A stretch of DNA of 64,000 nt from an uncultured Eubacteriales bacterium (GCA_900546255.1 URCB01000006.1:1-64000); one strand, 5' to 3'. Counted from the first letter of the stretch, positions 35,718 to 43,607 are shown. Numbers and translations are program-made. Notes: generated by a model not told the origin, from the sequence alone.

Positions 35718-35835
35718 GGTCTCCCCCTCTCTCCCGGGTCTGGCGCTGCTCTTGGCGGGCCCGGCGCTGGGCCAGGCAGTAGAGTTCCGGCCGGCCGGTC
35801 TGTAGGAACAGTTTCCACAGTTGTTTTGATGTCAT
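35671..35835 (-). CDS. yqzL: YqzL-like small protein
   Basis: 54 residues, start ATG 35833-35835 eight bases after GGAGG. The N-terminus TSKQLWKLFLQTGRPELYCL matches the YqzL pattern (ELFWKLFEETGSPEAYLLY in Bacillus), and the gene lies directly before recO as yqzL does. The C-terminal half is Arg/Gln-rich and, because it overlaps recO by 47 bases in another frame, may be partly dictated by the recO sequence. Function unknown. First gene of the recO-mutS2 transcript. Confidence 0.8.
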   Translation of the reverse strand: MTSKQLWKLFLQTGRPELYCLAQRRARQEQRQTRERGGDHAPNHPGNRPAGDQL

Positions 35836-35942
35836 GGGCATGGCCTCCTGTCTTGGGCTTCTCTGGTTAGCCTGACAGGCGGGCGGGACTTTTATTCCAG
35901 GGAAATCTTGACGGTCCGCCGCTGCCCATGGGTGGTTTTTCT

Positions 35943-35971
35943 ATTATAGCATCCCCCCGCGGCAATTGCAA
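35943..35971 (-). promoter_or_regulatory. Promoter of yqzL-recO-mutS2
   Basis: TTGCAA (complement of 35966-35971), 17-bp spacer, TATAAT (complement of 35943-35948), about 105 bases before yqzL. Confidence 0.8.
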
Positions 35972-35982
35972 TTTCAAACGGC

Positions 35983-36018
35983 AGCCCCCGCGCCCCTTGG
36001 TTTTGGGGCGCGGGGGCT
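35983..36018 (-). terminator. Strong hairpin after the SLH gene
   Basis: 14-bp GC-rich stem AGCCCCCGCGCCCC/GGGGCGCGGGGGCT with an 8-base loop, 17 bases after the SLH stop. T-poor afterwards. Confidence 0.7.
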
Positions 36019-36034
36019 AAGATACTGTGGTGCG

Positions 36035-38335
36035 TTACGCGGTCTCCTCCTCTGCCGGCGGGGCCACATAGGTGCTGTGGAACCGCTGGAGGATGGTGGC
36101 CACTTCGGCCCGAGTGGCTGGGCCGCCGGGGTCCAACCGCTGGTTCTCCTTCCCCTGGATGAGGCCGGATGCCACCGCCCAGGCCAAGGGGGTGCGGGCA
36201 TAGGTCTGCACCTTCTGCCAGTCCGTAAACTGGAAGAGGTTCCCCTGCTGGGACACGTCCCATTCCTTCCAGGCGGTGTAGCGGTAGAGGATGGCGGCCA
36301 TCTGCTCCCGGGTGACATTCCGATCCGGGGCGAAGGTGGTCGACGTGATGCCGTTGACAATGCCGTTCCAGGCCGCCCAGGCGATGGGCTGGGCGTAGTA
36401 GGCCCCTGGGGTCACGTCGGTGAAGGGGCCCCATCCCGCCCCTTGGGGGCTGCCCTCCATCCGGTAGAGGATGGTCACCAGCATCCCCCGGGTGGTGGGG
36501 TTGCCGGGGCTAAACAGGGTGGCGGCGGTGCCGTTCATCAGGCCATGGGCGTAGACGTAGTACACGCTGTCATAGTACCACATGGTCTCCGGCACATCGG
36601 TAAAGGGGAAGGGCGGCCAGGGCTCCTCTTCCTCCTCTTCCAGGGCGAAGGTTCCGGTGACGGTGACGTCCCCGGCGGGCATGGCAAAGGTGTAAATCCC
36701 CTCCCCCTTCTCCTGGAGCGGCACCGTGCCTGGCGCCGCAGCAGCGCAGGTCGCGGTGAGTGACTGCAATGCATATCCCTCTGCCGGGCGGACGGTGAGG
36801 GTGACGGTATCCCCCTCCTGGGCGGTGGCCTTGTCGGCGGTGATCGTCCCGTTCTCCGCCGTTGGCACTGTGACAGTATAGGTGGGGATCTCCTGGATGG
36901 TGAGCACCCCTGGGAGGTACGTGATGTTGGGATCGTAGTTCCCATTGGGGATGGCCGCCCCGGAAGCCTGGATGGCCACCGCTCCGGTTTTGCTCATGTC
37001 CGGGGTGGACACATAGGTGAGGCTGGGGGCCTGGGCCAGGGTGTCCGATCCCACCAGGCCGGTGACGGTATAGTCCGCCGCCGTGAGGGTGGGGATGGCG
37101 TCACCGATGCGGGCGGTTTTGTCTTTGACTTGGATGGTGAGGGGGGCGGGGAGGATGGTGACAATAACGGGATCACTCCATTTTCCGCCTTCATAACGAT
37201 CGTCTCCCGCTTTTTGAGCCTGCACCCTGACTGTCCCTACTTCCTTCGTCGACAGCAAGCCACTTTGATCAATTTCTGCTTGTCCCATGTTGTTCGAATT
37301 TTCTACTTTGTAGGTAACTGCCCCGGTCCCTGAACCACCTTGTACGTCAAACTGAAGCGCTTGCCCGTAATATATAGTAGCAGTTCCCAATTCAGCAACG
37401 CTGGGTTGGTTTTCTACAAGAAGAGTAAGTTCTTCTTGTTTTTCTTGATCGACAATCTCTATTAGGATCTGTTTTATGTTGCTCCCAAAGGAGTATTCTG
37501 CCCTTCCTTTCCCATCGACGTTGTATTCTTCAAATTGAAGATTGATATACACATTTTCCTCTTCTTTTCCTGCTTTTAGAATAGAATCGGAAAGTGTACT
37601 ACTTGGTTCGTTTCCGCCACTGTATGTAGCCATAGAAAATGTCACGTGCCCACGCCAATCATTGGATATCAAGCTTCGAAGATCCATCGTTTGGTTTACC
37701 GCCAGTTCCACTTTGTCCTCAACATCTGGCAGTACCGCATTGATGATCCCGTTCTCGTCCGATAATATCAGTGTTTCGTCTTCCAATACATAATTCTTGC
37801 CATCAGGTCCCGCAAAGCCAATCCCTGATGCTGTCATTGGAATTTGGCTCCCCACATACGGGGTTGCATATTCTGCGCTTTCATAAGTAACAGTCACAAT
37901 ATCTCCTATAACTGCCCCGTCAAATCGGATCTCCGGTTTTGCTTGTGTGGTCCCATCGTACTCTTTCATGCAGCGCTCAATAGACAACTCTTCTGCCTCC
38001 ACCTTTTTGGGGTGAATGGTAAACAGCGCAGAGGCAGAACCACTATAGATTCCTTTTCCTGTCACCGTAACCGTAGCCGTCCCAGCGTTTACATTGTTTT
38101 GATAGGTCACTGTATAATCCGATTTTTCCGTCAGAACCTTGGTGTGAAGTGTTACGGTCATTTTCGGTGTCTGTTGGCTTCCATTATAGTAGCACACATC
38201 TTCAATGTGAATATCCGCTTCTGCCAAGGAAATCGTCTCCCCCTCCGCGCCGGCGGCAGGGGCCCACACAACGGAGGACAGAAGCAATACCACCGTCATG
38301 CAAAAGCTGGCCATTCGTCGCAGTTTTCGTTTCAT
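36035..38335 (-). CDS. Secreted SLH-domain surface protein with MBG/Ig-like repeats
   Basis: 766 residues. Signal peptide (MKRKLRRMASFCMTVVLLLSS, cleaved after AGA near 30), two Ig/YDG-like beta domains (roughly 35-190), a variable middle, an MBG-type domain (about 400-490: DKTARIGDAIPTLTAADYTV), a bacterial repeat domain (about 495-560: AENGTITADKATAQEGDTVT), an acidic linker, then three SLH motifs (about 570-760, each with a TRxxMxxILYR-like core) that bind secondary cell-wall polymer. Predicted cell-surface protein, ligand unknown. DNA coding for roughly residues 35-395 (37150-38230) is much richer in A+T than both its own 3' part and neighbours. Divergent from the exonuclease gene. Confidence 0.9.
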   Translation of the reverse strand: MKRKLRRMASFCMTVVLLLSSVVWAPAAGAEGETISLAEADIHIEDVCYYNGSQQTPKMTVTLHTKVLTEKSDYTVTYQNNVNAGTATVTVTGKGIYSGSASALFTIHPKKVEAEELSIERCMKEYDGTTQAKPEIRFDGAVIGDIVTVTYESAEYATPYVGSQIPMTASGIGFAGPDGKNYVLEDETLILSDENGIINAVLPDVEDKVELAVNQTMDLRSLISNDWRGHVTFSMATYSGGNEPSSTLSDSILKAGKEEENVYINLQFEEYNVDGKGRAEYSFGSNIKQILIEIVDQEKQEELTLLVENQPSVAELGTATIYYGQALQFDVQGGSGTGAVTYKVENSNNMGQAEIDQSGLLSTKEVGTVRVQAQKAGDDRYEGGKWSDPVIVTILPAPLTIQVKDKTARIGDAIPTLTAADYTVTGLVGSDTLAQAPSLTYVSTPDMSKTGAVAIQASGAAIPNGNYDPNITYLPGVLTIQEIPTYTVTVPTAENGTITADKATAQEGDTVTLTVRPAEGYALQSLTATCAAAAPGTVPLQEKGEGIYTFAMPAGDVTVTGTFALEEEEEEPWPPFPFTDVPETMWYYDSVYYVYAHGLMNGTAATLFSPGNPTTRGMLVTILYRMEGSPQGAGWGPFTDVTPGAYYAQPIAWAAWNGIVNGITSTTFAPDRNVTREQMAAILYRYTAWKEWDVSQQGNLFQFTDWQKVQTYARTPLAWAVASGLIQGKENQRLDPGGPATRAEVATILQRFHSTYVAPPAEEETA

Positions 38336-38393
38336 CGCCCTGTCCTCCTATTCTGTTTTTGTCGTATCCTGTCGAGGATCGACTGTTTCGTTC

Positions 38394-38422
38394 AGTATAC
38401 CAATCATTCTAAAATATGTCTA
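38394..38422 (-). promoter_or_regulatory. Promoter of the SLH gene
   Basis: TAGACA (complement of 38417-38422), 17-bp spacer, TATACT (complement of 38394-38399), about 60 bases before the ATG. Confidence 0.75.
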
Positions 38423-38495
38423 CATTTTTTCGGAAATTTCCACAATTTCTTTTTCTGTCCTGTCCACCCCACAGGGAAAATCCCCCGTGCTCACC

Positions 38496-38523
38496 TTGAC
38501 ATCTGCCCGCAAGATACTATAAT
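38496..38523 (+). promoter_or_regulatory. Promoter of the exonuclease-BRCT gene
   Basis: TTGACA (38496-38501), 16-bp spacer, TATAAT (38518-38523). Confidence 0.85.
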
Positions 38524-38584
38524 AGGGAAGGATCTTTGGGACCCTTTTCTGTTTTGCAACCTGCCACCGATCGGAGTGATTCCC

Positions 38585-39646
38585 ATGGAGATTTGCGGCC
38601 AACCGTCGCTTCCTCTCCCCGCCAACCAACATGTTGATTTCGTGGCCATCGACTTTGAAACCGCCACCAGCGACCCCAACAGCGCCTGCGCCGTGGGTCT
38701 GGCCTTCGTGGTGGGCCTGGAAGTGGTGGCCACAACCCATCGCCTCATCCAGCCCCCTGGCAACCAGTACGCCCAGGGGAACATCCACGTCCACGGCATT
38801 TACCCCGAGGACACGGAGCACGCCCCGGACTTTCTCACCGTCTGGCAGGAACTCCACCCCATGCTGGCAGGCAAGGCCCTCATCGCCCACAACGCCCGGT
38901 TTGACATGTCGGTGATCAAAGCTTCCCTGGCCGCCTACGGCGACCCCTACGTGCAGCAGTACGCCGACTTCAAATACATCGACAGCATTGCCATGGCCCG
39001 GGACCTGGTCCCCGGCCGGAAAAATTTGGCCGCCTGCGCCCAGTGTCTGGGGGTGGAACTCTCCCACCACCACAACGCCGAGTGTGACGCTGTGGCCTGT
39101 GCTCAAATTGCCATCACCTGCATCAAGGCCAACCACTGCTTGAATCTGGGGGAGTTCTGCTTCTCCCAGCCCCACATCCGCATCCAGGAGCTGTCGGATC
39201 TGGTCCTCCCCGTCCGCACCCCCACGCCGGTACCCCGGGGACGGAACCCCCGGTCGGGCCCCAAGTACCACCCCAACGTCCACCCCAAGGAGATCCGTCC
39301 CCAGGTGACCTTCTTTGACCCCAACCACCCCTTCTATCAAAAGTCCTTGGTCTTTACCGGGGAACTGTCCATCGACCGGCGGGAGGCCATGCAGCGGGCG
39401 GTCAATGTGGGGGCCATCATCAAAACCGCCGTCTCCCGGAAGACCGACTTCCTGGTGGTGGGCCGGCAGTACAACGGCCCCGGCGGCACTGCCACCGTCA
39501 GCAACAAGGAGGAAAAGGCCCGGGCCATCCTGGCCGAGGGGAAAAGCCGCCTCCGTCTGCTCTCCGAGCGGGAGTTCCTCCACCTGCTCCAGGGCGCCCT
39601 CCGCCAGCCCCCATCGGAGCGCCCAAACACCGCTGCGGTGAAGTGA
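38585..39646 (+). CDS. DnaQ-like 3'-5' exonuclease with C-terminal BRCT domain
   Basis: 353 residues. DEDDh exonuclease: ExoI DFVAIDFETAT near residue 18, ExoII ALIAHNARFDMSV near 98, ExoIII HHHNAECDAVACA near 160. After a proline-rich linker the C-terminal 90 residues form a BRCT domain (LVFTGELSIDRREAMQRAVNVGAIIKTAVSRKTDFLVVG, cited in parts). Such fusions occur in Firmicutes and resemble PolC/DinG exonuclease modules; a repair or proofreading role is inferred. ATG 38585 lies six bases after GGAGTG, well behind the promoter; a much longer open frame upstream runs antisense to the SLH gene and is not coding. Confidence 0.9.
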   Translation: MEICGQPSLPLPANQHVDFVAIDFETATSDPNSACAVGLAFVVGLEVVATTHRLIQPPGNQYAQGNIHVHGIYPEDTEHAPDFLTVWQELHPMLAGKALIAHNARFDMSVIKASLAAYGDPYVQQYADFKYIDSIAMARDLVPGRKNLAACAQCLGVELSHHHNAECDAVACAQIAITCIKANHCLNLGEFCFSQPHIRIQELSDLVLPVRTPTPVPRGRNPRSGPKYHPNVHPKEIRPQVTFFDPNHPFYQKSLVFTGELSIDRREAMQRAVNVGAIIKTAVSRKTDFLVVGRQYNGPGGTATVSNKEEKARAILAEGKSRLRLLSEREFLHLLQGALRQPPSERPNTAAVK

Positions 39647-39702
39647 TTTCCCCGCCTTCCCGGAAGGGGGCGGAAAAAATTGAAAAAAAGTAAAATTAGG
39701 GC

Positions 39703-39734
39703 TTGCATTTTCCCTCAGCGTGTGATAGTATAAT
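39703..39734 (+). promoter_or_regulatory. Promoter of tRNA-Arg(ACG)
   Basis: TTGCAT (39703-39708), 17-bp spacer, TAGTAT (39726-39731), with an overlapping TATAAT at 39729-39734. Confidence 0.7.
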
Positions 39735-39752
39735 TAAGCTGTCAGTCGACAG

Positions 39753-39829
39753 GCGGCAGTAGCTCAGCTGGATAGAGTGACTGGCTACGAACCAGTAGGT
39801 CGGGGGTTCGAGTCCCTCCTGCCGTGCCA
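39753..39829 (+). tRNA. tRNA-Arg (anticodon ACG)
   Basis: 77 bases with encoded CCA. Acceptor GCGGCAG/CTGCCGT (first pair G-U), D arm GCTC...GAGT, anticodon arm ACTGG-CTACGAA-CCAGT with ACG, T arm GGGGG-TTCGAGT-CCCTC. Single gene with its own promoter and terminator. Confidence 0.97.
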
Positions 39830-39830
39830 A

Positions 39831-39869
39831 AAAGAAAGACGTCTGCTTTGCAGACGTCTTTCTTTTTTT
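39831..39869 (+). terminator. Terminator after tRNA-Arg(ACG)
   Basis: 16-bp stem AAAGAAAGACGTCTGC/GCAGACGTCTTTCTTT, loop TTT, followed by a T run. Confidence 0.95.
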
Positions 39870-39894
39870 GCGCTCGGGCGCTGGCCGCCCATTG

Positions 39895-39925
39895 GCGGAA
39901 ACAGTGGCAGGGCCACTGTTTCCGC
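39895..39925 (-). terminator. Hairpin after the Cys-rich mini-gene
   Basis: 14-bp perfect stem GCGGAAACAGTGGC/GCCACTGTTTCCGC with a 3-base loop, 24 bases after the stop codon of the 51-codon gene. No T run, so strength is uncertain. Confidence 0.6.
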
Positions 39926-39948
39926 GGGTTCTGCTATGGTACGGGGCT

Positions 39949-40104
39949 TCAGCAGCCGCAACCGCAGTCGCAGTTGTTGCCGCAGTTGTTGTTACAGCCA
40001 CAGCTGTTGCCGCCGTTATTGCCGCAGCCGCAGCAGAAGATCAGGATCAGAATCAGGATGATCCACAGGCAGTTGTTGCCACCCCAACCATTGTTACAAC
40101 ACAT
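39949..40104 (-). CDS. Tiny Cys/Asn/Gly-rich protein with hydrophobic core
   Basis: 51 residues, 13 cysteines. Starts MCCNNGWGGNN, has one strongly hydrophobic stretch at 13-23 (LWIILILILIF), then CCGCGNN and a tail of CG, CN and CD steps ending in GCGC. ATG at 40102-40104 lies nine bases after AGGAGG, a full ribosome site, which argues that it is translated. It resembles proteins I know by name only as chorion-class high-cysteine proteins in Clostridia; no function is established. Possible roles: spore coat component, metal binding, membrane-tethered thiol protein. Single gene between tRNA-Arg and a zinc-ribbon gene, same strand as the latter. Confidence 0.8.
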   Translation of the reverse strand: MCCNNGWGGNNCLWIILILILIFCCGCGNNGGNSCGCNNNCGNNCDCGCGC

Positions 40105-40205
40105 AGACACTTACCTCCTGTGAGAGATGGAGACCGTCTGGCGATCTCAGTCCATCTTATGCCCCAGGAGGGGGAATGTGCGCCTAGGGGAAAATTTTCC
40201 GGGGA

Positions 40206-40826
40206 TCACTCCGCCGGCGGTTCCTTCCCCCGGATGGTGAGGGTGGGCTTGCAGCACAGGTCCTCAATGTCTGACATGGTGGCAGCGGGAATCTTCAACC
40301 CGGCCCCGCAGCGGGCGCAGGTGAGTTCCACCGAACTGTAATTGATTTTCAGGTTCCAGGCCCGGCTGCCGCAGGTGCAGGAGATGCCGTCCCTCCGGCC
40401 GATGTCCCGGAGTTCCTCCAGGATCTCCTCCATGACCAGGTCGTTGAGGAACATTCCCTGGGCGCCTGCCTCGGACTCCAGCACATCCACCGTCTCTTCC
40501 AGCCGGCGCATGGCGGCAAAGACCGCCTCCTGCTCCCCCACATAGCAGCAGTCCAGCCCAGAATGGGCGCAGGAAAAGGCCAAGGTCTTCTCCTGAAGGA
40601 AGGCGGCGGTGGAACAGGTCACCGTATGCTCCTCCTCACAGAAGAGGCAGGGCACCGTCAGCCGCACCTGGTCCCCCAACAGGGCCACTTCCACCGCAGA
40701 CTGGCCGCAGGGACAGGGCAGCCGGCTGCCGGCAGCGGCCAATTGGAACACCGTCCGTTCTACAATCACCGGTTTGCGGCACACGGGACAAAGGAAGGCA
40801 ATGGAGCGCTTGGCATCTTCGATCAT
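40206..40826 (-). CDS. Zinc-ribbon protein of unknown function
   Basis: 206 residues, soluble. Cysteine pairs FLCPVCRKP (about 13-18), PCPCGQ (about 38-40), VPCLFCEEEH (about 60-63), then a late SCTCGSRAW and LTCARCGAGL (about 150-180), giving at least two zinc sites. A helical segment (about 110-150, VFAAMRRLEETVDVLESEAG) separates them. CpXC-like arrangement (CPxC...CPCG) at the N-terminus. Start ATG 40824-40826 after GGAGGTG. I do not recognise a specific role; DNA/RNA or protein adaptor are possible. Divergent from the phosphodiesterase gene. Confidence 0.75.
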   Translation of the reverse strand: MIEDAKRSIAFLCPVCRKPVIVERTVFQLAAAGSRLPCPCGQSAVEVALLGDQVRLTVPCLFCEEEHTVTCSTAAFLQEKTLAFSCAHSGLDCCYVGEQEAVFAAMRRLEETVDVLESEAGAQGMFLNDLVMEEILEELRDIGRRDGISCTCGSRAWNLKINYSSVELTCARCGAGLKIPAATMSDIEDLCCKPTLTIRGKEPPAE

Positions 40827-40860
40827 GGGAACCACCTCCGTGGAGTTCTAGGGAGCTTTT

Positions 40861-40866
40861 ATTATA
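40861..40866 (-). promoter_or_regulatory. Extended -10 promoter of the zinc-ribbon gene
   Basis: TGGTATAAT on the minus strand (TATAAT is the complement of 40861-40866) with a poor -35; 35 bases before the ATG. Confidence 0.55.
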
Positions 40867-40918
40867 CCACGTCTGCCCGCCGGGGAACAGGGAAAATTCC
40901 CGCTTTCCCCGGTTTTTC

Positions 40919-40947
40919 TTGCCCTTTCCCGGAAAATCCAGTATACT
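40919..40947 (+). promoter_or_regulatory. Promoter of the phosphodiesterase gene
   Basis: TTGCCC (40919-40924), 17-bp spacer, TATACT (40942-40947). Confidence 0.7.
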
Positions 40948-40971
40948 GGACCGGCGAGGTGACACACCGCT

Positions 40972-41529
40972 ATGAAACGATTGATCGCATCCGACCTCCA
41001 CGGCTCCCTGCCCTACTGCCGGCAGCTGCTGGACCTCTACCGCCAGGAGGGCGCGGAACAACTGGTTCTCTTGGGGGACCTGGCCTACTCTGGCTCCTAC
41101 GACCCCCGCTACGGCTATGACCCCCAGGGGGTCATCCAACTCCTCAACCCCCTGGCCCAGGAGATCCTTTGGGTGGAGGGCAACTGTGACTACGGCGTCC
41201 AAGCCCTGGGCGCTGCCTTTCCCATGACCCCCCACTACGCCGTGCAGGACTGGGAGGGCCGGCAGGTCTTTCTCACCCACGGCCACCGGTACGCCCCCGA
41301 CAATCCCCCGCCCCGAGGCACCGCCCAGGTCCTCCTCTCCGGCCACACCCATGTGCCCGCCTGGCAGTGGGTGGAGGATCTCTTCTGCGCCAACCCCGGC
41401 TCCGTCTCCCTGCCCCGGCGGGGCTCCCCCCAGAGCTGCCTGGTCTACGAGGACGGCTGCTTCACCTGGCTCACCCTGGAGGGGGAGCCTTACCATTGGG
41501 AGGCCCTGCCCCCTCCCCCAGAACCATAA
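40972..41529 (+). CDS. YfcE/MJ0936-family metallophosphoesterase
   Basis: 185 residues, calcineurin-like fold. Metal ligands in order: SDLHG (DxH, residue 8), LGDL (GD near 39), EGNCD (GN near 77), HGH (near 107), SGHTH (GHxH near 130). YfcE enzymes hydrolyse phosphodiesters in vitro; the natural substrate is unknown. ATG 40972 follows GAGGTG. Monocistronic; the next gene has its own promoter. Confidence 0.93.
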   Translation: MKRLIASDLHGSLPYCRQLLDLYRQEGAEQLVLLGDLAYSGSYDPRYGYDPQGVIQLLNPLAQEILWVEGNCDYGVQALGAAFPMTPHYAVQDWEGRQVFLTHGHRYAPDNPPPRGTAQVLLSGHTHVPAWQWVEDLFCANPGSVSLPRRGSPQSCLVYEDGCFTWLTLEGEPYHWEALPPPPEP

Positions 41530-41588
41530 TGTCTCCCCCTACGGGACACAGATCACACCGATTTGTGTCCCGTTTTTTCATTTCCCTC

Positions 41589-41617
41589 TTGACACCCGTC
41601 CTTATATGTCTTATACT
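41589..41617 (+). promoter_or_regulatory. Promoter and possible operator of the GntR-ABC operon
   Basis: TTGACA (41589-41594), 17-bp spacer, TATACT (41612-41617). A CTTGTTCAAG palindrome lies right after the -10 (about 41621-41630), where the GntR product may bind. Confidence 0.8.
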
Positions 41618-41665
41618 GCACTTGTTCAAGCAATACAGTGAAAGACACAAAGGGGGTGTTTACCC

Positions 41666-42043
41666 TTGGACATCGTCGTCAGCAACAAGGGCAGCCGCCC
41701 GCTGTACGAGCAGATCGCAGACCAAATCAAAGGGGCCATCCTCCGGGGGGAGGCCAAGGCCGGCGATCCCCTCCCCTCCATCCGTTCCCTGGCCAAGGCC
41801 CTGCACATCAGCATTCTCACCGTGCAGAAGGCCTACGACACCCTCCAGGAAGAGGGCTTCATCGAAACCACCGCCGGGAAAGGGTGCTATGTGGCCCCCC
41901 AGAACCAGGACTTCTACCTGGAGGAACAGCAGAAGAAGATCGAGGAAAAGTTTGCCGAGGCCATCACCATCGCCCGGGCCAGCGGCATCTCCCTGGAAAA
42001 ACTCACGGACTTACTGTCCCTGATGTACGAGGAGGACGAGTAA
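41666..42043 (+). CDS. GntR-family regulator, YtrA subfamily
   Basis: 125 residues, TTG start (41666-41668) after AGGGGGTG. N-terminal winged helix: RPLYEQIADQIKGAILRGEAKAGDPLPSIRSLAKALHISILTVQKAYDTLQEEGF (cited in parts), then only a short C-terminal helix region with no effector domain, which marks the YtrA group. YtrA regulators sit in front of the ABC transporter genes they control, exactly as here, and repress until the cell senses wall-active compounds or another signal. Confidence 0.93.
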   Translation: MDIVVSNKGSRPLYEQIADQIKGAILRGEAKAGDPLPSIRSLAKALHISILTVQKAYDTLQEEGFIETTAGKGCYVAPQNQDFYLEEQQKKIEEKFAEAITIARASGISLEKLTDLLSLMYEEDE

Positions 42044-42907
42044 ATGAACCAAAACATTCTGGAAATCCGCCATCTCTCCAAAGACTACGGCACCTTTCGG
42101 TTGGAGGACGTCTCCTTCTCCCTGCCCCGGGGCGTCATCATGGGCCTCATCGGGGAGAATGGCGCCGGGAAATCCACCACCATCAACTGCATCTTGGGGG
42201 AGGTGCAAAAGAGCGGCGGGGAGATCACCCTCTTCGGCCAAGCACAAGCTGCCAGCGAGAAGGAGAACAAGGACCGGATCGGGGTGGTGTTTGACGAAAA
42301 CCACTTTCCCGACCTCTTCACCCCCAAAGAGCTGGGCCAGGTGATGGCCGGGGTGTACAGCCACTGGGATTGGGCCGCTTACCACGCCTTCCTGGCCCGG
42401 TTCTCCCTGCGGGAGGATCAGAAAATCAAGGATTTCTCCAAGGGGATGAAGGTGAAGCTGGCCTTCGCCGTGGCCCTCTCCCACGGGGCGGAGCTGCTGA
42501 TTCTGGACGAGGCCACCAGCGGCCTGGACCCCATCGTCCGGGACGAAGTGCTGGACCTGCTGCTGGATTTTGTTCAGGATGAGCGCCACGGGGTGCTGGT
42601 CTCCTCCCACATCACCAGCGACCTGGAGAAGGTGGCCGACTACATCACCTTCCTCCACCAGGGCAAACTGGTCTTTACCCTGGAAAAGGATCTGTTGGTG
42701 GACCAGTACGGGGTTCTCCACTGCGGCGCAGCGGTGTTTGACACCTTGGACCCCGCGGACATCTTGGCTTGGCGCCGGGAGGCGTATCAATACAAAGTGC
42801 TGGTGCGGGACCGCTACCAGGCGGAGAAGAAGTATCCCCAGGCCCTGGTCTCCCCCGCAGCCATTGAGGACACCATGCTGTTTTATGTAAAGGGGGAAGT
42901 GTCATGA
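42044..42907 (+). CDS. ABC transporter ATP-binding protein
   Basis: 287 residues. Walker A GENGAGKSTTINC near 40, signature region FSKGMKVKLAFAVALSHG near 135, Walker B LLILDEATSGLDP near 155, H-loop SSHITSDLE. Starts directly at the GntR stop (TAAATG). The C-terminal 80 residues are outside the core domain, as in YtrB-type subunits. With the permease it forms an exporter of unknown substrate. Confidence 0.94.
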   Translation: MNQNILEIRHLSKDYGTFRLEDVSFSLPRGVIMGLIGENGAGKSTTINCILGEVQKSGGEITLFGQAQAASEKENKDRIGVVFDENHFPDLFTPKELGQVMAGVYSHWDWAAYHAFLARFSLREDQKIKDFSKGMKVKLAFAVALSHGAELLILDEATSGLDPIVRDEVLDLLLDFVQDERHGVLVSSHITSDLEKVADYITFLHQGKLVFTLEKDLLVDQYGVLHCGAAVFDTLDPADILAWRREAYQYKVLVRDRYQAEKKYPQALVSPAAIEDTMLFYVKGEVS

Positions 42908-43548
42908 AGGGACTGCTTTGGAAAGACTGCCTCACCATCCGCAAAAAGTACGGCCTGCCCCGGCTGGTGCTGGACTTGGCCATCCTCGCCGCCCTGCTGG
43001 TGGTCCTGGAGGGCACCGGCGCCCTGGTGGTAAGCCTCCTGCTGGTCCCCTTGGAGGTGACCTCCATGGTCATCTCCCTGACCAGCTTTGACGAGACGTG
43101 GAAGTGGGACAAATACGCCGCGGCCCTCCCCGTCTCCCAGGCGGAGATCGTCAAGAGCCGGTATGCCTTTGCCCTCCTCATGGCTCTGGTGGGGTTTGTG
43201 GTGGCCCTGGCAGCCAACCTCATCGCCCAGGCCGCCTTCGGTGCCGGGCGTTTGGGGACCTGCCTGCTGGTGGCGGTGGCCTCCTTCTTCCTGACCCTGC
43301 TGGTGCTGGCGGTGCTCTTCCCCTCCAACTACCGGCTGGGGGTGAACGCCGGGGTGGCGGTGATGATCCTGTTCCTGGTGGCCATCCTGGCCCTGTGGTT
43401 CTGGGCCAGGGTCACGGAGTACGGATGGCTGGTTTGGGCGGTCGCCCATGCCTCTCTCCTCCCCTGGCTGGGGTACGGCGTTGTGGCGGTTCTCTTCGTT
43501 TTGTCCTACGTTCTCTCGGTCTCGCTGTTCCGGCGGAAGTTTCGGTGA
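42904..43548 (+). CDS. ABC-2 type permease subunit
   Basis: 214 residues with six hydrophobic segments, starting MKGLLWKDCLTIRKKYGLPR, an ABC-2 type N-terminus. Overlaps the ATPase gene by four bases (ATGA). Small size and context fit the YtrC/D-like permease of a GntR-linked exporter. The operon ends at the terminator 43566-43607. Confidence 0.85.
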   Translation: MKGLLWKDCLTIRKKYGLPRLVLDLAILAALLVVLEGTGALVVSLLLVPLEVTSMVISLTSFDETWKWDKYAAALPVSQAEIVKSRYAFALLMALVGFVVALAANLIAQAAFGAGRLGTCLLVAVASFFLTLLVLAVLFPSNYRLGVNAGVAVMILFLVAILALWFWARVTEYGWLVWAVAHASLLPWLGYGVVAVLFVLSYVLSVSLFRRKFR

Positions 43549-43565
43549 GACCTGTTCCTGATGAC

Positions 43566-43607
43566 CACCCGGGATGTGCTGCGGCAGCACATCCCGGGTG
43601 ATTTTTT
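43566..43607 (+). terminator. Terminator of the GntR-ABC operon
   Basis: 16-bp stem CACCCGGGATGTGCTG/CAGCACATCCCGGGTG with a CGG loop, then ATTTTTT. Confidence 0.95.

Noticed and set aside
37844..38584. N-terminal extension of the exonuclease frame
   Set aside because: It is antisense to the SLH gene and lies upstream of the consensus promoter at 38496-38523.
39696..40001. Minus-strand frame of 101 codons across tRNA-Arg and the Cys-rich gene
   Set aside because: It runs through a tRNA and terminator and is in another frame than the 51-codon gene that has the ribosome site.
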